Of a DNA stretch of 64,000 nt, positions 1 through 12,300 are shown one piece after another. The notes beneath the pieces were generated by a model. It was given only the letters and a program-made list of their open reading frames with translations, was not told the DNA's origin and ran no database searches. The DNA comes from Prorocentrum cordatum (lineage: Eukaryota; Sar; Dinophyceae; Prorocentrales; Prorocentraceae). Made by a program: the position numbers and the translations under genes. Position 1 is the first letter of the stretch. The number at the start of each line of letters is the position of its first letter. The DNA is taken from positions 5,001-69,000 of the forward strand of contig CAUYUJ010017791.1 in NCBI GenBank assembly GCA_963575745.1, given 5' to 3'.

Positions 1-470
1 ACCTGGCGCAGCGTTTCGTGGCCCCGTAGGGAGCTCCAGTGGTCCGCCCGCGTCCGACCCCCCCAACGAAGGCCCCAGTGGCACCGCCCGCATCCGTCCC
101 TCCTTCCGTGGCCCCATAGGGAGCTCCACAGAAGGCCCCAGTGGCACCGCCCGCATGCGTCGGCCACCACGCAGTACAGCGTTTCGTGGCCCCGTAGGGA
201 GCTCCACAGAAAGATCCCAGCGGCGCCGCTCGTATGCGTTTCCCCCATCCAGCACCGCGTTTCGTGGCCTTATCGGGAGCTCCAGCGAGGGGCACCGCCC
301 GCATGCGTCAGACACCCAGTACAGCGTTTCGTGGCCCATAGCGAGCCCCACCGAAGACCCCACTGGCACCGCCCGCGTGCGTCCCCCCCACCCATTACGG
401 CACGTCCCCCACGCGTTTCGTGGCCCCATGGGGAGCTCCACCGAAAGCGGCATCCACAACGCGTTATTCA
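1..470 (+). repeat. ~75-85-bp satellite array, copy 1
   Basis: Tandem degenerate units each containing TTTCGTGGCCCCATAGGGAG followed by a CACCGAAGGCCCCAGTGG-like core and a GCCCGCATGCGT block. Unit starts are seen near 20, 107, 180, 259, 328 and 415. The same satellite recurs at 3580-4600 in the same orientation and at 51310-51605 in the opposite orientation. It is open in several frames only because of its composition, so I do not call protein from it. Confidence 0.9.
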
Positions 471-2060
471 CATCTGCATTTGGTTGGATCCTTCGCCAGC
501 AATTGTTGGTAATTGATCCTTTGCATTTGGTTGAATCCTCTGCATTTGGTTGGATCCTCTGCATTCGCATGATATTTGTTTGTTGGTATTTTTTTCACCA
601 GTCGAGATTTCGCCTATTGTCGGGCCCTGGGGCCTCCACAGATCGATCCGGCTCGCACACAAGGCGCAGACATATTGGGTCCAGGGCTCTGGTCGTGCTT
701 CTGCGCGATGTTTCAGTTCTTGCGGTCGCGGCCGCAATTCCCTCCCCCCCATCTACAGTGGAGACCCATGCTGAGAGAAGTACCCTGCTTGCCTCCAGGG
801 TGCCCTGGGTTCCTTGGGCTTCGACGGCTCTGCGGTGGAGAAGTCGCAGCGCTCCCACGCCAGAAGTTCACGGACGTCCTGGGGTCTCAGGGCCGGGCCT
901 CTTCTGTGGGAGGCCTCTTCTGGACGCAGCAGCGTGTGTGTAATGCCTGCCCGTAGCTTTTGGCTCTCGGTTTGGAGGGAGCTCAACAACCAGTCCACAA
1001 TCCCAAGAGGCGGGGGAGCCAGAACAAACTAGCACAGTGCAGATTGACCGCGAGGCCGCAAAAGAGAGGCCACCAATAGTCAACGGATGTCCTGGGGCCT
1101 CAGGGCTGGGTCTCTTCTGTGGGAGGTTTCCTCTGGACTGCCCACCCCCCCCCCCTCCTCCTCCTTCTCCTCCTCCTCCTCCTCCTCCTCCTCCTCCTCC
1201 TCCTCGATTCGATTCGATTCGATTCGATTCGATTCGATTTCGCTTGCTCCCGAGTCCGATTCGATTCGGCTTCGGCTTCCGATTTGGGCCGGCTCCGATT
1301 TCCCAATGGAGGCTTAACATAGCCAGCCGGTGTCTGCCGATTCGATTTTTCCCGACTCGGCTGCCGACGCCCGTCGATCCGATTCATGTCGATCGCCGGT
1401 CCGACTTGTCGATTCGATTCTGGGCTCCCCTGCTTTTCTCAGTCTCCCGTCTCACGAAGCAGAGCGACATTTTATCAGCTTGCATGGCACAGCTTGCACG
1501 GCCGCCGCCGCGACACGCTAAGCAAAAGTCTCCGACCGTACGTATACAATCACCGGCGGGAAAAGGGGGGTACGGCGTGTTCGTGCCGCGTCGACGCGGC
1601 GGCGACCCAAGCGCGGGCGTTCAAGGTTGAACGACGCAAGTGGCCCAGTGTCGGCCGAGGTGGAATGATTTAGCGATCGAAAAGCAGCAGAACCACGCCT
1701 GGAACCATCCACGCGTGGAGCGATCCACGGTCTATCGGAAACCAACGCCCGGGTCGTCACGACACGAATCTGACGTGCAAAGCCGCTGCGTGCAGCTGGT
1801 TTCGGCTACAGCGCCAGGCACTTCCCTCGCTACCTGGCCCGCCTCGAGGCGCCCTCAGGCTGTAAGCAGCCGGTCCACTACGACCCCCTGCGGCACCCCC
1901 CCCTTTCCCTGACCCGCCGGTCTGATTTTTGCAACCCACGGCCCCAGATGCTCCCGAGTGCTTCCCTGGGGCCAGTTTTCCGTCCCGGATCCGTTTTTGA
2001 CGGTCCTTTGGCCCGATAACGGGCCCTGGGGGGCCTGTTCGAGGAAAGATGCATGGAATG
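471..2060. other. Non-genic stretch with dispersed-repeat copies
   Basis: No convincing gene seen. It holds an 18-bp repeat around GCATTTGGTTGGATCC (474-560), a TCC run (about 1150-1204), a GATTC-rich dispersed repeat (1205-1425, family F), and a short copy of family G (about 1485-1540, CGACACGCTAAGC). At about 1985-2045 is a fragment resembling family C (TTTTTGACGGTCC...GGGCCCTGGGGG). Confidence 0.6.
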
Positions 2061-2076
2061 AGCAATTCATATCTTC

Positions 2077-2320
2077 GGAGATCTGGGCTCTGGTTTCTTC
2101 GTCCGCCTCTGTCTAGCGGTTGTGGGCGTCCTCCTTCTCCTCATGGGAGGGCAGGTGCTGCTGGTGAGCGCGAGCGACGTCCTGGTGGACGCCGAGTCTG
2201 TGGACCAGGCCACCGCGCCGGTGATCAAGGCGCAGAAGGCCCCTCCCCGCCCGAGCCCGCCACCGCTGGCTCGCTGCTTCGGCAGGGGCAGCTCGTCCTC
2301 CTTGTCGGTCTCGGCCCTTG
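2077..2320 (+). CDS. Possible exon with N-terminal membrane segment
   Basis: One frame reads FFVRLCLAVVGVLLLLMGG (a hydrophobic stretch of roughly 18 residues), then an acidic stretch (SDVLVDAESVDQ) and a proline-rich tail. This is the pattern of a signal anchor or signal peptide followed by a stalk. Codons are GC3-rich, as in the better supported genes here. No start codon is visible in frame; an upstream exon or a start lost in repeats is possible. It lies 3.5 kb 5' of the glycoside hydrolase exons on the same strand and could be that gene's N-terminus, but no sequence links the two. Both borders are uncertain. Confidence 0.35.
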
Positions 2321-2689
2321 CCACTGCTTCTGTCATCTCGATAGCCTTGATCTCGTCGGGCGTTCCTGGGGAGTCGACCTGCCAAGGCTCTTGCGTGCCC
2401 TCCGCCGTGCTGGGGCGACACAGTTTGAGGCGCCTTCTCTGCCGGCTCGCTGCTTCGACAGTGGCACCCCTCAGGAGGCGCTCGCTGTCATCAGGGCGTG
2501 TCCTGATGGGGCAGGGGCCCGTGCTTTGATGCGCCCTCGGGGCCCTGGCGCCCGTGGCCCTGGCGAAGGCGGATCCCGAGGGGAGAGGGGCTGGAGCCTC
2601 GATCTCGGACGATCTGACTCTTCCCAGCCATCCTGTGGCGTGAGGCCCTCGTTTGGAAGAGACGGCGCCCCCGCGCCCTCTCCTCCCGT

Positions 2690-2915
2690 CTCTCCTCTCC
2701 TCTCCTCCCCTCTCCTCTCAACTCCAACTCCTCTCCTCTCCTCTCCGCCTCCTCTCCTCTCCTCTTCTCTCCTCTCCTCTCCTCTCCTCTCCTCTCCTCT
2801 CCTCTCCTCTCCTCTCCTCTCCTCTCCTCTCCTCTCCTCTCCTCTCCGCCTCCTCCCTCCTCCCTCCTCCCTCCTCCCTCCTCCCTCCTCCTCCCTCCTC
2901 CCTCCTCTTCCCCTT
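2690..2915 (+). repeat. TCTCC pentanucleotide microsatellite
   Basis: Nearly perfect TCTCC repeats at about 2745-2845, degenerating on both sides into TCCCTCC units. Purely pyrimidine on the plus strand. Confidence 0.95.
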
Positions 2916-2921
2916 CCTCCA

Positions 2922-3078
2922 CCACCACCATCATCATCATTATTATTATGATTATCATTTTAATTTCTATTATCATCATCCTCGTCGTCATCATCATCCG
3001 CGTCCTCATCCTCATCCTCATCCTCCTCCTCGTCATCACCATCGCCATGACCATCATCATCATTGTCACCATAACCAC

Positions 3079-3140
<62 letters not shown>

Positions 3141-3420
3141 ATATCAATCATCACCACCACCATCATCATCACCATCATCATTACCATCATCGTCATGATC
3201 ATCATCATCATCATGCTCGTCATCACCATCTTCTTCATCATCATCACCGTCTTCAGCATCAGCGTCATCATCATCAGCATCACCATCATCAGCCTCATCA
3301 CCATCATCATCATCAGCATCATCATCATCATCATGATCATAGCTACCATCATCATCAATAATCACCATCACCATCACCATCACCATCATTAGCATCGTCA
3401 TCATCATCAGCATTGTTAGT

Positions 3421-3469
<49 letters not shown>

Positions 3470-3530
3470 GCATCATCATCATCGTCATCGGCATCAGCAT
3501 TAGCATCAACATCACATCATACTCATCGGC
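2922..3530 (+). repeat. ATC microsatellite, about 600 bp
   Basis: Long interrupted array of ATC/GTC/ACC triplets, with pure ATC runs at about 3085-3140 and 3420-3470. Long open frames across it (poly-His, poly-Ser, poly-Ile) are compositional. Confidence 0.95.
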
Positions 3531-3574
3531 TTCACGCCATCATCACCACCATCGTGATCACGATCGCTGGCGCA

Positions 3575-4605
3575 CCCCTCACATGTTTCGTGGCCCCGTT
3601 GTGAGCTTCACCGAAGGCCCCAGTGTTGTAGCCCGCATGCGTCCCAGCCTCCCACCTCTCACACGTTTCGTGGCCCCATGGGGAGCTCCACCGAAGGCCC
3701 CAATGGCGCAATACGTCCCAGCCACTCATTTCGGCATATCTCTCACACGCTTCGTGGCCCCATCAGGAGCTCCGCCGAAGGCCCCAGTGGCGCAGCCCGC
3801 ATGCGTGCCAGCCGCCCATTTCGGCATATCTCTCACACGCTTCGTGGCCCAATAGGGAGCTCCACCGAAGGCTCCAGAGGCTCAGCCCGCGTCCCAGCCG
3901 CCCATTTCGGCACACCCCATGCACGCTTCGTGGCCCCAGAGGCACCCCTACCGGCGGCCCCAGTGGCGCAGCCCGCGTTCGTCCCAGCCACCCATTTCGG
4001 CATATCTCTCACACGCTTCGCGGCCCCATAGGGAGCGAGCCTGGCCCACAGCTAACAACAGGTCCCGGTGTCACAGCCCGCATGCGCCCCATCCATTTAC
4101 TTCGGCACATGCCTTATACGCTTCGTGGCCACATAGGGAGCTCCACCGAAGGCTCCAGAGGCGCAGCCCTCATGCGTCTCAGCCACCCATTTTGGCATAC
4201 TTCGGGGGTCCGCCGTTTCATTTCGGCACACTCTTCACACGTCTCGTGGCCTCATGGGGAGCTTCACCGAAGGCCCCAGTGGCGCAGCCCGCATGCGTCC
4301 CAGACACTCATTTCGGCATATCTCTCACACGCTTCGTGGCCCAATAGGCTCCAGTGACAGCGCCTGCATGCGGTCGCACCGCCATTTTGGCACACCTCTC
4401 ACACGTTTCGTGGCCCCATAGGGAGCTCCACCGATGGCCCCAGTGGTCCCTGTTGCTGGCCGCCCTCCATTTCAATTTCCCCGCGATGCTCGAAGGCCCC
4501 AGTGGCAGCACCCGCATGGTGGCCCCGCCACCTGTCGGCTCACCCTTCACGCGCTTCCTGGCCCCCATAGGGAGATCCACCGAAGGAGATACTCACGACG
4601 ACGGT
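3575..4605 (+). repeat. ~85-bp satellite array, copy 2
   Basis: About a dozen units with the same TTTCGTGGCCCCATAGGGAG core as the array at the window start, including a conserved CCATTTCGGCATATCTCTCACACG segment split between units. As at 470-620, it is followed by a GGTTGGnTCCTTCGCCAG module and then a TTGTCGGGCCCTGGGGC module (4617-4720). Both arrays therefore belong to one larger duplicated block. Confidence 0.9.
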
Positions 4606-5800
4606 AGTCAGAACTGCATCTGCTGGTTGGCTCCTTCGCCAGGCTAATTTTCAGACCCGGCGTTTTGCTCGATTTCGGCCTCCGAGGGCCCGTCCGTTGT
4701 CGGGCCCTGGGGCAGTCAATACAGGTCCCGGACGAGAGACTGGCCCAGGGAGAGGGTTCGAGACCTCTGCGGCCGTGGGCGTCGAACATCACGCCGTCGG
4801 ATGCCTGCGGGGCTCTCGTTCTCCGCCTGCTCCTCCTCCTCCTCCTCCTCCTCCTCCTCCTCCTCCTCCTCCCAGGTTCTCTCCCAAGCCCTGAGACAGT
4901 CAGAAAACCATTTCAGCCCCAAAGGTTTCCGCGGCCCTGCCCTCCGAAGTCTATGGGCGGAGGGGGGCCGAGGGGGAGGAGGAGGGGCTCCTTTTTTCTC
5001 TCTTCTTCCCCTCAGGGCCCTTGTTTGACCGGCTCATGGGCGTTTGTGCCAGAGTCCGGCATGCTCCTCCTCCTCGTCCTCCGTCGACTGTGCTCTTCTC
5101 AATGATTGGGCGTGCGCCCCGCCGCCTGGCCTGAATGGACTACAAGCATGGATGTGTGCGCGCTGCAGTGAAATTGCTGCTGCTGCTCCTCCTCCTGCAA
5201 TCGCCAGGTTTGGGCTTCCCCCGGTTTTTCCAGTCTTCGAACATATTCCCGAGGCTGGCTAGGGGGAGGTGCTCCGATGGGACCAATCGGGGTGGACCTC
5301 CCGTCGTTCGTCCGAGGGGTCTAGAGGAGCCATGTCCTTGAAAATCAGGCGGGGAGGCTTCCGCTGGAACCGGGTGGGGCATCGCCCTCATCACGACCAC
5401 CACCGTCGACATCGTTCGCAATCCTGGACAGAGGCCCTGGCTTGCTCCCCTATTAAGACAATCGTGCTGATTTTCTGCGTGACCCCCACCAGTCGATCCA
5501 GAAAGGATGCCTGCGCGAGCTCCCTTGGTCAGGGAACTGCAGGAGCATGCGGCGGAGGTTGCAGTGGAACGCGAAGGGGGGCAGGGCCTCAGATCTGCCC
5601 CGGCCCCGCAATTTTCCGATTGAGCTGCGGGCGCTCGCTTGCACGGCCGCAGCGGTGGCGATCGAGCGTTGCAGTGCTGACGACGGGTCTGTCCGTTACC
5701 GAGGGCAGGGCCATTATCGCCACCTCCTTCTTCACTACCGTCATCACCATCATCGCCAGCACCATCATCGTCCTCTGGATCTCCAGCGTTCGCGGCGCCC
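4606..5800. other. Non-genic or unresolved stretch upstream of glycosidase exon 1
   Basis: Contains a TCC run at 4826-4872, a second short TCC/GCT tract near 5180-5205, and a short CATCACC-type tract at 5735-5770. A reading frame at about 5550-5660 is moderately GC3-rich but I recognise nothing in it. Confidence 0.5.
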
Positions 5801-5822
5801 TGGCGCCCCCCACCCCCTTCCC

Positions 5823-5907
5823 GTGGAGACGAACGTGGACGTGCTGATGAGGGACCACCAGAACTGGTGGCACGACTTCTACCCGCGGGGCGCGTTCCTG
5901 AGCCTTG
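5823..5907 (+). CDS. Glycosidase exon 1 (of those seen)
   Basis: Reads VETNVDVLMRDHQNWWHDFY then PRGAFLSL. The H-x2-WWH-x-FYP...FLS pattern is the clearest family signature. The 5' border is unknown, because the frame stays open upstream into low-complexity sequence. The 3' border is placed after the first G of a Gly codon, giving a GCGACC donor. Reading on in frame meets TGA at 5919-5921, so an intron or a disrupted gene is required. Confidence 0.65.
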
Positions 5908-6340
5908 GCGACCCGCCGTGACGAAACCCGCTCACCGTCCCTTCGAATTCTGCTTCGTCGGGAGAAGCACGAGGGATACAGAAGCTCTGCTTCGACAATG
6001 GCCACAGCTTGTCCGTGCCATGTTAGGGCCCTCTGGCCCTGTGGGTCCCGTGACGGGGGCCTGACGGCCAGCTTTTGGTAACACGCGAACTGGGGAATCG
6101 TCGTGGAGCCCTGCACAGGACACCTACGGTTTGATGGATGAGCAGGGTCTCGTTCCCCCAATCTCACCTCCCCCCATCTACTCCTGCTCCTCCCCCTTCT
6201 CATCCGAAGCCAGTCCCAGGTTTCTTAAATCCAGGCTCGCGCTGTGCATTGAGTGCACCCCCCCCTTGAGGGGCGATTGAAATACGGAAGGCATCGAACG
6301 CACAATCGTTTGGAACTGTCGGCAAGCAGGCTTCCTTGAG

Positions 6341-6376
<36 letters not shown>

Positions 6377-9300
6377 TGGGGCAGTTTTGCTTGGTATACA
6401 GTCACAACACCTCGTCACCCACGGCAACACAGATGACGCCGCGCCACCGCGACAGCGCGACACTGCGACACCCGGCACGCCATCTGCAAGCAAGAATAGC
6501 CAAGCTTGTTCGCCGAATCCAGACAAGGCCGTGCGCGCTCTGGCGCACCTCCCGCGCACATCGCGCACAATACGAAGCATGAAACTTCCCTGTCCTGGCG
6601 ATGGCGGCCTCGCCAACAACGTCACACGTGCAATTTGCAACACGCGCAGCGGCACGTAGTTGCCAGTGGGCTGTCAGTGGGCTGTCAGTGGTCCGTCAGT
6701 GAGCTGTCAGCGAGCTAGCAGGTGGCTATCAGTGGGCTGCCAGCGAGCTGTCAGTGGACTGTCAGTGGACTCTGTCAGTGGATTGTCAGTGGTCTGTGAG
6801 CGGTCCGTCAGTGGTGTGTCGACGGTGTGTCGGTGGTGTGTCAGTGGGCTGTCAGTGGGCTGCCGGTGGTCTGTCAGTGGTCTGTCAGTGGCTTGTCAGT
6901 GGTCAGTCAGTAGTCTGCCAGCGGTCTGTCAGTGGTCTGTCAATTGTCTTTCAGTGGCTTGTCAGTGGTCTGTCGGTGGTCTGTCAGTGGTTTGTCAGTG
7001 GTCTGTCAGTGGTCTGCCTTGAGTCTGTCAGTTGTCTGTCAGTGGTCTGTCAGTGGTTTGTCAGTGGTCTGTCAGTGGTGTGTCAGTGGTGTGTCAGTTG
7101 TCTGTCAGTATTCTGCCAGAGGCGCCTTTCAGTGGTCTGTCAGAGGGGGAGGGGCGGCAACGTACGAGGCACGGGTGGGACCACAACGTCTCTCGACCCT
7201 CCCCAGTGACGGACCACTAGCAGACCACTTACAGACCATTGACGGACCGTTGACAGACAATTGACAGACCACTGACAGACCACTGACAGACCACCGACAG
7301 AGCACTGACAGGCTCCTGACAGACCATTGACCCTGACAGGCCACTGACAGACCACTGACAGACCACTGACAGACCACTGACAGACCACTGACAGCTCTTC
7401 CCGACGTCGAGGTCGAGGGGTGACATCGCGTTCGAGCGCGGGTCCCGATGCCTCAACGGTGATTATTCTTGTGCAAGGCCCCATCGAACACAAAGGTGTG
7501 TGTGTGTCATGGGTGGTATGTAATGATGTAGCGGTTGATGTGTTGTTATGGGGTTTGATATGTCCGTCGGCGGCGATGGCGGGGGTACTCTTGGGGCGGT
7601 GGTAGGGAGAGGGCGGGGGGAGGGGGGGGGCGGCTCAGGATGCCTTGGGGACGGGGCCCTGGAGGGCGCCCTGGAGGGTCCCTCGTCCCACTTGTATGGG
7701 GGTGGTTGTAAGTACGTTGTGCCCCCCCACCCCCCGACACCTGGTGCTAAGCTGATAGCCCCCAATCTGCCATTGAAGCTGAGCTGGTAGAGCTGGGGCT
7801 AAAGTTCAGTCACACCGAGCGCTAATGCTGTCCAAGGCCAGCGCCGGAGGCGAATGTGAACCCACATGTAAGTCAGCAGCCGATGCCGAATGCGACAATG
7901 CAGCCCAACATGCTAAACTATAGCTAAAGCTAGCGCCCACGCCAACATTAACGCTGAAGCTAACGTCAAAACTGCAGACGCTGTTGTGATCGAGCTGGCA
8001 GCTAGCACCCACTAGATTTGCATCTGGTACCAAAGTGGCGCTAGAGCTGCGCACCGAGTTAAAACCATCTCTATGCTATACTGAAGCGCATGCTAACATG
8101 ACGTACCATTACACACAGGTGTACGTGTAGGAATAGCTGGAGCAGCGCCAAACCTGCAGTCCAAGTGTACTCTGATGCTGAAATTGCATGCAATGCCAGC
8201 CATGCAGCCACACCATATTATACCAATGTGTTATTGGCAAAGTTAGTCTCAACGCTAGACATAGAGTTGTCACAGCACGATGCTACAGCCACTATCCGCT
8301 AATCGTGGCAAGGTCAACATGTAAATGCTGGAGCCATTGATTTATAGTGTGTTAGTTGCATCGAGTGGTCCCTGCGTTGACCCCAACCAGTCAATCAGTG
8401 CCACGTCTGTAACCCTGAGCAATGCAAAGCAATGCGACCCACTCCACTAGGTATCGTTGCAACGCTACGCAGCACACAACGCTGCAACGCAACTCGACGA
8501 CACGTACTGCACCAGAATTTCATTCAGCGCAACGCAATGTAAACGAGGCACTGCAGCGTACACCAGTATAACGTAATGCAAAGCGACGCGATTCAGCGCA
8601 TGCAAGGGACTGCACTGCAATGCAAAGTACGGCGGCGGCATTGGTTAAGGAACGTCTTCCTGGGGCCCAGACCCTGGCGCATTCCTTAATGTTTCAAGGC
8701 GAGGTGGGTGGCCCACGTTTGGCTGCCCATTGGTGGCAAGACCCTGCGTTCCTTATCGAAGGTCTCCTTTCCTAACCTGCACCGTATCGCAACGCATCTT
8801 ATTGCGCATCCTATGGCGCAATCCCTAGCGCAACCCTTCAACCTGTGGCGCCTGTGGCGCAACTTATGACACTCGAGAGTTCGTGGGGGTGCAATATACC
8901 CTATGGGCGCACACCACGACGTATCCGATGGCGCAGATTAAGGGTCGCAAGAGACCGTATGGGCACATCCCATGGCGCCCAAAAGCTCAATGCAAGCTTT
9001 TTGGTGCAATGCACTGGTCTCATGGCAGGAAGTGCGGAGCCCATGGCGCAAGGTACGGCAACGTACAGCGTGCGAACCCCACGGCAGAACCTACGGTCGC
9101 AATCCATGACGCATTCCATCGGCGCAGCCTATGGCCCCCAATAGCGTACGGCACCCTCATTGCATAGCCGCAACCAGCGGCACAATCGATGGGCATCATC
9201 TATTGCACCCACACGTCTGCCACACCACATGGCCAGTTCGCTACCAGAGCAGTAAGAGACACGTGCAGGCACTGCTTGTAGAGTGCGCTTTTTAACTTGA

Positions 9301-12300
9301 TATGGCAATTGCCTGCTGGGGAGCTCCTGTTGCTCTCTAGGGGGCTTCGTCAAGCTTGAATTGGGTGTTTTTTGGGCCCTCTGGTTCTTTTTGGGTCCAC
9401 CTTGAGTGTCTCGGGGCAGCCTGAGGGTGGTCTTGGCGCTGTCTCGGGGTTGTTTCGGGCCGTCTTCTGGTTGTCTTGGAATTTTCTTGGGCCGTGATTG
9501 AGCCGCCTTGGGGGGACTCATGAACTGTCGTCTTGGAGCCCTCACGGAGCCTCGATCGCTCTTCAGCCGTGCAGATCCTGGGGGTTGTCTGCAGACCACC
9601 TGGTGGCTATCCTGAGATGGTCTGGGGGCTCTGTCCGTGACCGCCTCGGGCTGTCTTTAGGCCGCCTTGGCTTGTCCGGGGTGGAGCCCGGTGGCGCTCG
9701 GATGCGCACCTCGGCCCCCTCGTAGGCCCTCTCGAGTCCCCTCGAGGGGTGCGTTCGAGTCTTCGGCTCTTCCGCGTCGGGGGTGGTGACGTGCGCAATG
9801 GCTCTCTGGCGGAAGGACCTTGACTCCGGTCCGGCGGCCCCCCTCGTCGCAAAGTGCCTACTCGCAAACGTCTGAAGGACACCAGTCTGTTTCGATGTAT
9901 TTCATCGCAAATCCCCCGCGGCGGGTCCAGGCCATTTGCGAGTAGGTACGTTGCGAGTGGTGGAACGCGCTGGTCCACCAGGCGCCGCCGGGCGCGCGGT
10001 TCCATGTTCAGTTCGGCGACGCCGCACCCTGTGGCTGGACCTCCTGCTGCCTTGTTCCTGCTGCGGATTTCCTCGTTGCACACGCACAGTCTTCTCAGTC
10101 ACTACGCCGCGGGTGGTCCTGTCAGCAGCTCTCGCGTATCTGAGCTCTGGCAGTTCGCTTCGTCATTCACCGCGTACTCTCCTGCATGGGTCATTGGCAA
10201 TGCTTTATGCTGTCCCCAAGGTGACCGTACGCTGGACCAGTTCTATTGGGTCGCCAGGGTGGAGGAGCATCAGGAGGACAGGGAGTATAAGGAGGAAGAT
10301 GAGGATGATGAGAAGGGACGGTGACAGGGAGGAGCACGATGACGAGAGACAGAATGAAGAGGCGGCGGAGGAGGAGGAGGAGGAGGAGGAGGAGGAGGAG
10401 GAGGAGGAGGAGGAGGAGGAGGAGGAGGAAGAGAACCAGTATGAAGATGGTGACAGAATTGGGAATAGCCCAGGGTCGGCGGTTCCAAGATGGGGCCCTG
10501 GAGGATGGGGCCCCGAGAACGAGTGGCCTCAGACATGGAAGGCTCAGCTCGAGATCCCTTTCCTGCTCTCAGAGCCGCATCCCCGAGGATACCACCGCTG
10601 AACCGCAGGGTCGGGGCAGGCTCCCTGTTTTGGCACAGGCCCGCCCACTGACCCACTCTGGCCCCGCCAGCTTCCGAGCCTGGCCAAGGTTGTGGCGTGA
10701 CAGCGGGATCCTGGGCTCCTCCCCATCCTCGTCGTCCTCGTCCCTCGCGTCCGCTCTCCGAGCATGGAGGCTTGCAGTTGCAGAGGGTGTGATGCAGCAG
10801 CTCCAGCTGAAATAACATTGGACGTGCCGACCAATACTTCCGCTGCCTTGGCGACCATGGGGTGTGTGGCTCTGTTCCGTCATCCGCAGCGGCTCTCGGG
10901 TTTTCCCCCACCTCCTCGTCCGCCTCCTTCTCCTCTTTCCCTTCCTACTTTCTCCTCCTTCGGGGAATCAGCGATCAGCCTTGGTCGACTTGAGGTCACT
11001 GCCATCTGGGCAGGACGGAAAAGAGGAATGAACATGGGGAGACAGAGGCGGAGAGGGAAAGGGATGGAGAGGGAGGGTGGGAGGGATGGGGAATGGATAG
11101 AAAAATGAGAGAGGGAGGAAGTGATGTTGGGAGAGATGGAGGGGGAAGGAGGAGGAGGAGGGAGGAGGAGGAGGAGGAGGACGCGGAGGCGGAGGCGGAG
11201 GCGGAGGCGGAGGCGGAGGTGAAGGCGGAGGCGGAGGCGGAGGCGGAGGAGGAGGCGGAGGAGGAGGAAGAGGAGGAGGAAGAGGAGGAGGAAGAGGAGG
11301 AGGCGGAGGAGGAGGAGGATGAGGAGGAGGGAGGAGGAGATGGGGAAGGTGGAGGCGGAGGAGAAGGAGGAGGAGGCGGAGGAGGAGGAGGAGGAGGAGG
11401 AGGAGGAGGAGGAGGTAAGTATAGGAACAAAAGTCATGATGGGACGATGTTTCGTGCTCCTGTCACTATTTGGGATTCTTCTTTGGGGCTATTATCTTAT
11501 GCTTCTTTCAAAATCTGCCTGCAGGAGGACATGCCCGACCTGAGTGAAGTGGGAGGGGGGAGTGAGGGAGGGAAACGCGGCCCCCCGGAGGTCAACATGT
11601 ACAAGGCGGCCAGCGCGTCGCGGCCCGGGCGGCCGCTCTACGACCTGCAGGGCCCCTGGCCGGTGGAGGGTGCCCCCCCGGGCCTGCACAGTGCTTCCCT
11701 GGGCAGGGGAGGGGTTGAACGTGCCCAGGGTTCCCAGGGGCCCTGGGCTCCCGGAGCCCGTGGAGAGCTTATGAACCCTTGGAGCGACTTGCACTTGCTG
11801 GGGTGCTCTGGGCACGCCCAGGGCTCCCAGAGGAGAGCGGGGATTTGGGGCTCCCGGGGTGACGACAGCAAGCTCCGAGACGACGGGGCAGGAAGCGAAG
11901 ATGAGCAGATTGCCGATCACGCCTCGAGAGGGGCAGCGAATGCGAACAGACCCCTTTCTGAAGGATGGGACGGTTTACCAGTTTGGAACATATCCCTATC
12001 CCTGTGTTTTGGCATCACCTCACCTCGATGCCGATCTTAAGGATTCCCTCGGTTTCTGAGGGCACATCCCTAAGATTGTCCTCGCTTTTTGCTAGCCCAT
12101 CTTAGGGATAGGGGTAAGTGCGAGGCTGGTTACTGGTGGGACCCTATCCGTTTGGCCCTCTTCCCCGCAACCCGCACTTGCGCTTGTAATACTAAGGGGT
12201 TCCTGGCGAGGGCCCGCCACTGCGAAGTTGTCGGGGGTGGACATACCTCCTACCCCTGACACGTCGATTAGTGAATTGGCCGTTTTCGGTTCGCGAGAGG

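Larger units (their letters stand above)
5908..10220 (+). other. Glycosidase intron 1 (inferred), 4.3 kb
   Basis: Inferred GC-AG intron (5' GCGACC, 3' GTCCCCAAG). Contents in order: a short GGGCCC-rich palindromic stretch (about 6020-6070), a GA microsatellite (6343-6373), an inverted 11-bp minisatellite (6660-7395), G/T- and G-rich sequence (7490-7740), a degenerate GCTAA/GCAACG-type repeat zone (7790-8640), a GGCGCA-rich degenerate zone (8790-9180), a CTTGGGG-type satellite (9300-9670), and an inverted repeat around CCTACTCGCAAACG (9849-9957). Confidence 0.5.

Noticed and set aside
2122-2529. Full 135-codon protein from ATG at the membrane segment
   Set aside because: The ATG falls inside the hydrophobic stretch, so it is not a sensible start; only a possible exon is reported.
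4380-4400. CCATTTTGGCACA as another spliced-leader relic
   Set aside because: It belongs to the ~85-bp satellite (CCATTTCGGCAnA in most units), and only about 10 bases match.
6660-7264. Trp/Cys-rich repeat protein (SVVCQWSVSGL)
   Set aside because: An 11-bp tandem repeat gives it in all three frames; the complement array downstream gives similar frames on the other strand.
10321-11440. Glu-rich (poly-Glu) proteins
   Set aside because: GAG microsatellite inside an inferred intron; no flanking conserved sequence.
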